NCBI GenBank assembly: GCA_025352345.1
Contig: JANXTP010000203.1
Location: 1-11,682 of the forward strand
DNA: 11,682 bases
Direction: 5' to 3'
Origin: Burkholderiales bacterium
GTDB lineage: Bacteria > Pseudomonadota > Gammaproteobacteria > Burkholderiales > Burkholderiaceae_C
How positions within the stretch are numbered: position 1 is the first letter of the stretch; each line of letters begins with the position of its first letter. Below the pieces are notes generated by a model, which made no database searches, was not told the origin of the DNA, and was given only the letters and a program-made list of their open reading frames with translations. The translations under genes were made by a program, and so were the position numbers. Below are positions 1-5,956 of this stretch, piece by piece.

Positions 1-76
1 GCGCACTGACGATCGCGACTGCGGCGAACCCCGTCACCCCGAGCAGACAGACCCATGCCTTGCGTGTCAGATGCAT
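1..76 (-). CDS. N-terminal fragment of a probable exported protein
   Basis: Only the first 25 codons are in the window; the gene runs off the left edge. The ATG is read from 76 leftward and follows an in-frame stop at 86-88, so no longer start exists. The peptide begins MHLTRKAW and continues with a hydrophobic stretch (VCLLGVTGFAAVAIVSA). This is the positive n-region plus hydrophobic h-region of a Sec signal peptide or a single membrane anchor. No strong Shine-Dalgarno is visible upstream (the sequence there is AAAACGGTAC). The product cannot be named. It is divergent from the O-antigen ligase gene, so 77-224 would hold both promoters; I could not pick out a convincing -35/-10 pair there. 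The call rests on the signal-like composition alone. Confidence 0.45.
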   Translation of the reverse strand, partial: MHLTRKAWVCLLGVTGFAAVAIVSA

Positions 77-224
77 GTACCGTTTTCAATGAATATGCAG
101 CTGGTGATCATGGCGTAGATTCAGGTCTCGCAAAGGCCGAGGTGGCCGGTCGACTTTTTGGCGACCCCTTGCGGCTGCTCAGCGCTGGAGGCTTGGCTGT
201 CGTGGACTGAATTGAAGGATTCTG

Positions 225-308
225 ATGTGTAGGCGTTTGCGGCTGGGATGGGCACGTCGGCCTTGCCGCGCGGTGTGTGAACCGAACTGCCTGCGTTCCG
301 ATGAGTGA
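225..308 (+). CDS. possible 27-residue Cys/Arg-rich leader peptide
   Basis: A short open frame starts at ATG 225 behind a good Shine-Dalgarno (AAGGA at 215-219, 5-base spacer) and ends at TGA 306-308. It encodes 27 residues, MCRRLRLGWARR at the start and SDE at the end, with four Cys and seven Arg. Its stop overlaps the ATG at 301 of the following O-antigen ligase gene (ATGAGTGA). That is the geometry of termination-reinitiation coupling. The ligase gene has no recognisable ribosome binding site of its own, which makes coupling attractive. Against it: the frame is very short, and in GC-rich DNA such overlaps occur by chance. It could instead be untranslated leader. No homology is claimed. Confidence 0.35.
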   Translation: MCRRLRLGWARRPCRAVCEPNCLRSDE

Positions 309-2277
309 CCGTGGCGTTGTCTGCCGCTGGCGATGGTTCAGGTACGTCAGTGGCGCGATAGCGGCCTCGGCGCTCTGCCTGGGTGTTGGGCTCGCGCAGA
401 ACCATCCTGCGGCGCCTGCGGCCGTTCTGCTGACGTTCCTGGTGTGGAGCGCGTGGGTTGCCAGACGACCCGGCGACTGGTTATTTGTCTTGCCTGCGGC
501 TTTGCCGCTGCTGAACTTCGCGCCGTGGACCGGCTGGATCGTCGTCGATGAATTCGACCTTCTGTGGCTGGGCGTGGCCTGCGGCGGATATGCACGGATG
601 GCATTCACGAGCCGTATGCCGCACGACCTGGCAGGTGATTCATGGCGCCCACGCCCGGCCGTCATCGTGGCAGCAATCACCTTCGGCCTCTTCAGCGGTG
701 TGGCCTGTGTCCGCGGCATGTCGCTGGCGAATGACCTCACATTCAGTCTGTTTCAGGGCGAGGCCGATCCGCTGAACGCATGGCGCGTGTTTAAAAGCTT
801 GCCGGTCGCAGCCTTGCTGTGGCCTTTGCTGCGGAGCGAGATCCGTGTCGATACCTATGCCGGGGTGAGGTCACTCGCCTGGGGCATGGTGAGCGGCCTT
901 GCGGTGGTCACGCTCGCGGTGCTGTCGGAGCGACTGGCCTACACCGGCCTGTGGGATTTCTCGACCCGCTACCGCACCACCGCGTTGTTCTGGGAAATGC
1001 ATGTCGGCGGCGCGGCGATCGATGCCTATCTGGCGCTGGCCACGCCATTTGTCGCCTGGGCCCTGTGGACCACCCGCACACCGCTGCGCTGGGCCGTGCT
1101 GGCGGTGCTGGCGCTGCTCACCGGGTATGCGTGCTTGACCACGTTCTCGCGTGGTGTCTACGGCGCGGTGCTCGGTTCCTTGTTGCTGCTGGCGTTCCTG
1201 CTGCGTTGGCGTCGATTGCCGTATCTGCGCATCCGATGGCGCACGCTGGCCGGTACTGCGTTGACGCTGGCGCTGGCACTCGAGGTGGTGGCTGTGCTGG
1301 GGCTGGGTTCTTATATGCGCGAGCGTATCGGCGCCAGCGATCACGACCTGGGCAGCCGTCTTCAGCATTGGCGTCATGGGGTGGATCTGCTGCACACCCC
1401 GGCAGACTGGCTGCTGGGTATCGGTGCCGGGCGGCTGCCTGCCGCCTACGCCGGCGAGGTGCCTCGGCGTGAGTTTCCGGGTGAGGTGAAATTCGTCGAG
1501 GCCACCAGCCCGACCGACTCAGCTTTCGTTCGCGTGCTCGGGCCGAAGACGCGGTCGGACATCGACGGGCTGCTTGCCTTGACGCAGCGGGTCGCATTGA
1601 ATCCCGCGGGGCTGCACCGGGTGGCGTTCGACGTCCGTGCCACCGTGCCGACCGACGTGCGCTTCTCGTTGTGCGAGTTGCACCTGCTCTATCCGAGGCA
1701 CTGTCAGTCGGGCTGGTTGCGCATACCGCCGACCGGCTCGCAGTGGCATCACGGTATGGCGCTCCTGCGGGGGCCGCCGCTTGATCCGGGCAGCTTCTGG
1801 GCCCCGCGACAGGGTGTGTTTTCAGTCTCTATCTTCGAGGCGGGCCAGCAGGCCGACTTCCGCCATCTCAGCCTGGTCGGTCCCGACCGGCTGGAGCGGC
1901 TCGTCAACCGGAATTTCGCCCACGGCATGGCGCGCTGGTTCCCGTCGGCGCAGGGCTACTACATCCCGTGGCACATCGACAGCCTGTGGCTCGAACTGCT
2001 GATCGAGCGCGGGCTGCTTGCCATGGGGGCATTCGCCGTCTGCATGGCATGGGTTGTGTGGAGCCTGGTCGGTGCGGTGCTGCGGCGCGATACGGCAATC
2101 CATCCGATCGCGCCGTTCCTCGCTGCATCGCTGTGCGGCGGCTTGTGCGTGGGCCTGGTCAGCAGCGTGATGGATGTGCCGCGTGTCGCGCTGCTGCTGC
2201 TGCTGCTGGCGATCTTCTCGGTCGAGATCAGCAACGCGCCGCGCGATCGCGGTGGTTCGCGGGCGGTCGTCGATTGA
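301..2277 (+). CDS. O-antigen ligase/polymerase family membrane protein (Wzy/WaaL type) with inserted periplasmic domain
   Basis: This inner-membrane glycan ligase or polymerase would join or transfer undecaprenyl-linked sugar chains on the periplasmic face. From ATG 301 it is 658 residues. Many hydrophobic segments occupy about 15-340 and 565-640. Family hallmarks are the TFSRGVYGAVLGS segment (281-293), the SRLQHWRHGVDLL...LLGIGAGRLP segment (352-380) that opens the large periplasmic loop, and WHIDSLWLELLIERGLL (557-573) that closes it. Between them, residues about 400-550 form a predicted soluble, beta-rich region with two Cys (458 and 468) that ordinary members lack or have much shorter. 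GTG 277 would add eight residues; ATG 301 was chosen because it overlaps the stop of a short upstream frame, although neither start has a good ribosome binding site. The neighbouring UDP-HexNAc genes support a surface-polysaccharide role. Whether it is a Wzy polymerase or a ligase cannot be told from sequence. Confidence 0.9.
   Translation: MSDRGVVCRWRWFRYVSGAIAASALCLGVGLAQNHPAAPAAVLLTFLVWSAWVARRPGDWLFVLPAALPLLNFAPWTGWIVVDEFDLLWLGVACGGYARMAFTSRMPHDLAGDSWRPRPAVIVAAITFGLFSGVACVRGMSLANDLTFSLFQGEADPLNAWRVFKSLPVAALLWPLLRSEIRVDTYAGVRSLAWGMVSGLAVVTLAVLSERLAYTGLWDFSTRYRTTALFWEMHVGGAAIDAYLALATPFVAWALWTTRTPLRWAVLAVLALLTGYACLTTFSRGVYGAVLGSLLLLAFLLRWRRLPYLRIRWRTLAGTALTLALALEVVAVLGLGSYMRERIGASDHDLGSRLQHWRHGVDLLHTPADWLLGIGAGRLPAAYAGEVPRREFPGEVKFVEATSPTDSAFVRVLGPKTRSDIDGLLALTQRVALNPAGLHRVAFDVRATVPTDVRFSLCELHLLYPRHCQSGWLRIPPTGSQWHHGMALLRGPPLDPGSFWAPRQGVFSVSIFEAGQQADFRHLSLVGPDRLERLVNRNFAHGMARWFPSAQGYYIPWHIDSLWLELLIERGLLAMGAFAVCMAWVVWSLVGAVLRRDTAIHPIAPFLAASLCGGLCVGLVSSVMDVPRVALLLLLLAIFSVEISNAPRDRGGSRAVVD
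2191..2208 (+). repeat. (CTG)6 trinucleotide run in coding sequence
   Basis: Six perfect CTG codons in a row encode a Leu run in the last transmembrane segment of the O-antigen ligase. The run keeps frame in units of three, so slippage would change helix length by whole residues rather than switch the gene off. It may simply reflect Leu codon bias. Confidence 0.6.
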
Positions 2278-2286
2278 GGTGCTGCC

Positions 2287-3360
2287 TCAGCGCGACGCAG
2301 CCGTGCCCTGGCGCTGCGCCTGCAGGATGTACCAGCGCATCGCCTGGGCCAGACCTTCGCCGATGCGGTGGCTGGGCCGGTAGCCCAGGCGGTCGGCGGC
2401 CTTGCCGATGTCGGCCTGCGAATGCAGCACGTCGCCAGGCCGGAAATCGGCATGCACCGGCTGCACGTTGCTCAACTGCGGGAAGGTCGGTGCCAGGTGC
2501 TGACGCAGCAGCGCGAACAACTCGTTCAGGCTGGTGCGGTCGCCCACCGCCACGTTATAGATCTGGTTGATGGCGTCGCCGCGTTGCGTGCAGGCAGCCA
2601 GCAGGTTGGCCTGCACGGCGTTGGCGACGAAGCAGAAGTCACGGCTGGTGTGGCCGTCGCCGTTGATCTGTACCGGGCGGCCGTCGATCAGCGCGGCTAT
2701 CCATTTCGGGATGACGGCCGCATAGGCACCGTTCGGGTCCTGGCGCGGCCCGAAGACATTGAAGTAGCGCAGGCCGATGCTCTGCAGCCCGTAGGCGCGG
2801 GCGAACACATCGGCATACAGCTCGTTGACGAGCTTGGTCACGGCGTAGGGTGACAGCGGCGCGCCGATGTTCGCCTCGACCTTGGGCAATGCCGGGTGGT
2901 CGCCGTAGGTGGAACTGCTGGCGGCGTAAACGAAGCGCTGCACCTTGGCGTCGCGCGCGGCGACCAGCATGTTCAGGAAGCCATCGACGTTGACAGCGTT
3001 GGTGGTCACCGGGTCAGCGATTGAGCGCGGCACACTGCCGAGTGCGGCCTGGTGCAGCACGAGATCGACGCCGGTACACGCGGCCTGGCAGTCGGCCAAC
3101 TGGCGGATGTCGCCGCGGATAAAGTTGAAGCGCGCCCACCGATCGGTGCCCACCAGCGAGCGCACCTCATCGAGGTTGCGCTGGTGGCCGGTGGCGAAAT
3201 TGTCCAGCCCGACCACGCGCTGATCGAGCGCCAGCAAGGCTTCCAGCAGGTTCGATCCGATGAAGCCGGCAACGCCGGTCACCAACCAAGTTTTCGGGGC
3301 AGTGCGCAGTGCGGATTGCAGCGCCGCATAGGGTGTGGATGCAGGCGTCACAGCCGCCAT
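2287..3360 (-). CDS. UDP-N-acetylhexosamine 4-epimerase (WbpP/TviC type, extended SDR)
   Basis: A cytoplasmic NAD-dependent epimerase of 357 residues, the usual length of the WbpP/TviC group. It would interconvert UDP-GlcNAc and UDP-GalNAc, or their uronic acids. The Rossmann motif TGVAGFIGSN is at 28-37 and LDNFATGH at 52-59 contacts the cofactor. AASSSTYGDHP (146-156) carries the catalytic Ser/Thr, and Y172-x3-K176 (SPYAVTK) is the SDR catalytic pair. LRYFNVFGPRQDPNGAYAAV (197-216) and GDGHTSRDF (234-242) are sugar-nucleotide binding elements. The N-terminal extension before the Rossmann fold (YAALQSALRTAPKTWLVTG) is characteristic of WbpP. ATG 3360 lies inside the end of the upstream dehydrogenase gene (13-base overlap), with an AGGCAGGG-like ribosome site upstream. 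The open frame continues above 3360 only as an antiframe of the dehydrogenase gene. Substrate choice between amino sugar and uronic acid is not resolved. Confidence 0.95.
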   Translation of the reverse strand: MAAVTPASTPYAALQSALRTAPKTWLVTGVAGFIGSNLLEALLALDQRVVGLDNFATGHQRNLDEVRSLVGTDRWARFNFIRGDIRQLADCQAACTGVDLVLHQAALGSVPRSIADPVTTNAVNVDGFLNMLVAARDAKVQRFVYAASSSTYGDHPALPKVEANIGAPLSPYAVTKLVNELYADVFARAYGLQSIGLRYFNVFGPRQDPNGAYAAVIPKWIAALIDGRPVQINGDGHTSRDFCFVANAVQANLLAACTQRGDAINQIYNVAVGDRTSLNELFALLRQHLAPTFPQLSNVQPVHADFRPGDVLHSQADIGKAADRLGYRPSHRIGEGLAQAMRWYILQAQRQGTAASR

Positions 3361-4640
3361 AGATCGTGCCCTGCCTGTGCCACCGTGGCCGGGTCGTAGA
3401 CCGACTTCACATCGGCGAACACGCCGCGGGGCTTCAGCTTGCCGAGCAGCTTCAACACGCCCATCTGCTTGTACGGCTGGTGCGCCACCGCGGCGATGAT
3501 CGCCGAGGCCTGCGGCAGTTGGTCCCACGCGGTCAGGCCGATGCCGTACTCGTGCAGGCATTCCTGGTTGTCGGCCAGCGGGTCGTGCACATGCACCTTG
3601 ACGCCGTACGTCTGCAGTTCGCGGATCACATCGATCACCTTGCTGTTGCGCAGGTCCGGGCAGTCTTCCTTGAAGGTCATGCCGAGCACGATGATGTCTG
3701 CGTCCTTCACGGCCTGACCCGCCGCGATCATCCGCTTGACCGTCTGTTCGGCCACGTACTTGCCCATGCTGTCGTTGATGCGACGGCCGGCGAGGATGAC
3801 CTGCGGCTGGTAGCCGAGCATCTCCGCCTTGTGCGTCAGGTAGTACGGATCGACGCCAATGCAATGGCCGCCAACCAGGCCCGGTCGGAACGGCAGGAAG
3901 TTCCACTTGGTGCCTGCCGCTTCCAACACTTCGAGCGTGTCGATGCCCATGCGGTTGAAGATCAATGACAGCTCGTTCATCAGTGCGATGTTCAGGTCGC
4001 GCTGGGTGTTCTCGATCACCTTGGCGGCTTCAGCGACACGGATGCTGCTGGCGGGGTAGACACCCGCGTCGATGATGTCGCCGTACAGTTTTTGCACCAC
4101 GGCAAGCGTCTCAGGTGTGTCGCCTGAGACCAGCTTGACGATCTTGGTGAGCGTGCGCAGCTTGTCACCGGGGTTGATGCGTTCGGGCGAGTAGCCGATG
4201 TTGAAGTCCTGCTTCCACTTGAGGCCCGAGAACTTCTCGAGCACCGGCACGCAAATCTCTTCCGTCGCGCCGGGGTACACCGTCGATTCATAGACGACGA
4301 TCGCGCCGCGTTTCATGTGGCGACCGACCGTCTCCGAGCTGCTGACGAGCGGAAAGAAATCGGGGCGGCGCGCGTCGTCGATCGGTGTGGGCACGGCGAC
4401 GACGATGAAGTCGGCGTCCTTCAAGGCCGCGCCATCGGTGGTGCAGTTGAGCAGCGTGGCCGCGCGCAGTTGCTCGGACGACACCTCGCCGGTCGGGTCC
4501 TCGAACCGCCGATAGGCCTCGACCTTGCGCTGCGACAGGTCGAAGCCGATGGTCGGAAAGCGCTTGCCGAACTCGACCGCCAGCGGCAAACCGACGTAAC
4601 CCAGGCCGACGACCGCGATGACGGGAGACTGAGTACTCAT
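3348..4640 (-). CDS. UDP-N-acetylhexosamine 6-dehydrogenase (TviB/WbpO type)
   Basis: A cytoplasmic NAD-dependent dehydrogenase of 430 residues that oxidises C6 of UDP-GlcNAc or UDP-GalNAc twice to give the uronic acid. The nucleotide-binding motif VGLGYVGLPLA is at 11-21 and VAVPTPID at 81-88. YESTVYPGATEE (117-128) is a family signature. The catalytic Lys lies in VAEAAKVIENTQRD (K207, N211), and the catalytic Cys in GLVGGHCIGVDPYYLTH (C260). The C-terminal UDP-binding domain starts near 310 with GMTFKEDCPDLRNSK (320-334). The wording of these motifs is that of VipA/TviB and WbpO rather than glucose-specific Ugd. ATG 4640 gives the normal N-terminus; TTG 4667 would add nine non-conserved residues. 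It is the first gene of a two-gene unit with the 4-epimerase, the TviB-TviC pairing known from Vi antigen, implying a GalNAcA-type precursor. Confidence 0.97.
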   Translation of the reverse strand: MSTQSPVIAVVGLGYVGLPLAVEFGKRFPTIGFDLSQRKVEAYRRFEDPTGEVSSEQLRAATLLNCTTDGAALKDADFIVVAVPTPIDDARRPDFFPLVSSSETVGRHMKRGAIVVYESTVYPGATEEICVPVLEKFSGLKWKQDFNIGYSPERINPGDKLRTLTKIVKLVSGDTPETLAVVQKLYGDIIDAGVYPASSIRVAEAAKVIENTQRDLNIALMNELSLIFNRMGIDTLEVLEAAGTKWNFLPFRPGLVGGHCIGVDPYYLTHKAEMLGYQPQVILAGRRINDSMGKYVAEQTVKRMIAAGQAVKDADIIVLGMTFKEDCPDLRNSKVIDVIRELQTYGVKVHVHDPLADNQECLHEYGIGLTAWDQLPQASAIIAAVAHQPYKQMGVLKLLGKLKPRGVFADVKSVYDPATVAQAGHDLWRL

Positions 4641-4691
4641 GTTCCAGACCGCTTCAAGGATAGACAAATAAGTTTCGCATGGTCGCTTTCA

Positions 4692-4723
4692 GCCACACCC
4701 TCGTGATTCGTGAGTTGTGTGGC
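4692..4723. repeat. 7-base inverted repeat in the gap upstream of the dehydrogenase gene
   Basis: GCCACAC (4692-4698) and GTGTGGC (4717-4723) form a perfect inverted repeat around an 18-base centre. It sits in the 139-base gap between the STAND-like ATPase gene and the dehydrogenase gene. There is no T-run on the minus strand after it, so it is not a standard terminator. It could be a regulator-binding dyad for the dehydrogenase/epimerase unit or a chance occurrence. The rest of 4641-4779 shows no clear promoter consensus. Confidence 0.3.
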
Positions 4724-4779
4724 GATCCAGACGCATTTGCTTGCATCCGGGCGTGTCCGCACAGCCTGTGAACGACCGT

Positions 4780-5886
4780 TCAGTCGGGTTCGCGTCGCGG
4801 CCGCCACAGCCACCAGAGCAGCGCCTTGCAACGGCCGATCAGCGTCGGTCTGGGACGACGGCGGCGCGGCGCGGCGACCGGTGGCGTGGCGAGTGCTGCG
4901 TTGACCTCATCGGCCCAGGTCGAATCCGTCGCTGTCTCGGGGCTGTATGACGGGGCCGCTGGTGGCGGTTTGACGATAGCGGGCGTGAGTGCCCCAGGCT
5001 GGCTGCCCTGGAACGGTTCGCAGTCGTTGTCAGTCGCCGTGCGGTTCAGTGTGTCCTCGATGAGGGCGTAGACGTCCTGTGTCTTGATCGGCGAGCGCAC
5101 GGGCGTCGGTGGCTTGATCGGCGCTGGCGTCGGCGCCGGTGAGGCGTGAGGCGCGATGGCAATCGCCTGCGCTGGCGCGACTGGCAGTGCGGCCGCCACC
5201 TCAGCGGGCCGTGCCGAGGTCGGTGGCGGTTTGACCGCAGCAACACCGGGCAACTTCAGCGAGAAATCGTCGAAACCGGGGATGCGGCTGCGAAGTCCGG
5301 CCAAGGCTGGGCGCGCGTCCTCGTTCAATGACAGCAGGAAGTTGGCCGGCAGCTGCGAGGCATTCAGCGCCTCGACCAGCTCGTCGGTGAATTCGGCGAC
5401 GCCGTCACCCTGTGGCGACAGGCGCAAGAACTCCTCGAATCGATCGAGGAGAACGATGAGGTGGAGGTCGAAACGCTCGCCGAGGGCGTGGATGCTGTCG
5501 GTCAGTCGTTGTGGCTGCGCGGGCGGCGCCGACTCGGTGGGGCTGACAGCCCGCCGAATCGTGGCGAGCAGGGTGGTCAACGGTGTGCCTGACCAATCGT
5601 CGAACAGCACCACCACCTCACGCTTGCGGCGCGCTGCGCTGCTGCGTGCCCGTCGGTCGGGAAACGGCACCACGACCCCGGCGTCGCGGGCGGAGGGCGA
5701 TGCCGGCTGGTCTTCCATGCGCCGCTGCAGCAAGGGCAGCAGCGACGATTGCAGGAAGGCGGACTTGTCAGAGCCGGGCTCGCCGAACAGCAAGAACAGC
5801 CGCGAGCTGCGCAGCAGCGCCACCAGCAGGCGAGCCTCCTGGGCCAGCGGTGAGCCCGCAGGGTCGCAGTCCGATGGGGCGGTCAT
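4780..5886 (-). CDS. STAND-like P-loop ATPase with proline-rich tail
   Basis: The product is 368 residues and of unknown role. The N-terminal half (about 1-215) is a P-loop NTPase domain: Walker A GEPGSDKS at 35-42, Walker B LHLIVLLDRFEEFLR at 141-155 with the D-x-F-E-E signature of the nSTAND1-type group, and FLLSLNEDARPALAGL...IPGFDD at 183-207, the sensor region of the same group. Family members usually show LxLRED there; this one has Asn (N188) instead of Arg. Where a winged-helix and effector or repeat domains would normally follow, there is a Pro/Ala-rich, probably disordered tract (about 218-345). It is broken by one short helical-looking stretch (TQDVYALIEDTLNR, 269-282) and ends in a basic, Trp-rich tail (RRRRPRPTLI, then WWLWRPRRE). 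ATG 5886 is preceded by GAGAAG; TTG 5889 would add one residue. It lies 70 bases after the outer-membrane protein gene and is co-directional, so probably in the same operon. It could be a scaffold or regulatory ATPase at the inner membrane; this is inference. Confidence 0.75.
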   Translation of the reverse strand: MTAPSDCDPAGSPLAQEARLLVALLRSSRLFLLFGEPGSDKSAFLQSSLLPLLQRRMEDQPASPSARDAGVVVPFPDRRARSSAARRKREVVVLFDDWSGTPLTTLLATIRRAVSPTESAPPAQPQRLTDSIHALGERFDLHLIVLLDRFEEFLRLSPQGDGVAEFTDELVEALNASQLPANFLLSLNEDARPALAGLRSRIPGFDDFSLKLPGVAAVKPPPTSARPAEVAAALPVAPAQAIAIAPHASPAPTPAPIKPPTPVRSPIKTQDVYALIEDTLNRTATDNDCEPFQGSQPGALTPAIVKPPPAAPSYSPETATDSTWADEVNAALATPPVAAPRRRRPRPTLIGRCKALLWWLWRPRREPD

Positions 5887-5904
5887 CAAGGCGTGGCTTC
5901 TCGC

Positions 5905-5927
5905 GGTCGGGGTGTGAAGCGCCGACC
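5905..5927 (-). repeat. hairpin between outer-membrane protein and STAND-like ATPase genes
   Basis: GGTCGG (5905-5910) and CCGACC (5922-5927) form a perfect 6-base-pair stem with an 11-base loop, inside the 70-base gap between the two genes. On the minus strand it is followed by GCGAGAAG, not a T-run, so a classical terminator is unlikely. A processing or mRNA-stability element separating expression levels is possible. Confidence 0.35.
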
Positions 5928-5956
5928 CTGCCAGTCAATACGGCGCCTGCCGTGCA

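Noticed and set aside
248..268. Sigma-54-like promoter, GGGCACG...TTGCC, before the O-antigen ligase
   Set aside because: The two elements are two bases too far apart (N12 instead of N10 between GG and GC), and sigma-54 promoters tolerate little spacing change.
108..405. Minus-strand open frames opposite the start of the O-antigen ligase
   Set aside because: No ribosome site, no recognisable motif, low-complexity Pro/Ser/Thr composition; they overlap the ligase N-terminus and the leader.
3361..3906. Upstream extension of the epimerase reading frame to 539 residues
   Set aside because: The extra part is the dehydrogenase gene read in another frame; homology to WbpP begins just after ATG 3360.
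4653..4745. Possible 30-codon leader ORF on the minus strand before the dehydrogenase gene
   Set aside because: The frame is open and ends 12 bases before ATG 4640, but there is no Shine-Dalgarno before its ATG and no unusual composition.
4780..5886. Defence-system STAND/Avs-type NTPase
   Set aside because: The nucleotide-binding motifs fit, but there is no effector (nuclease, protease, TIR) domain, no sensor repeats and no defence-island neighbours; the context is envelope biogenesis.
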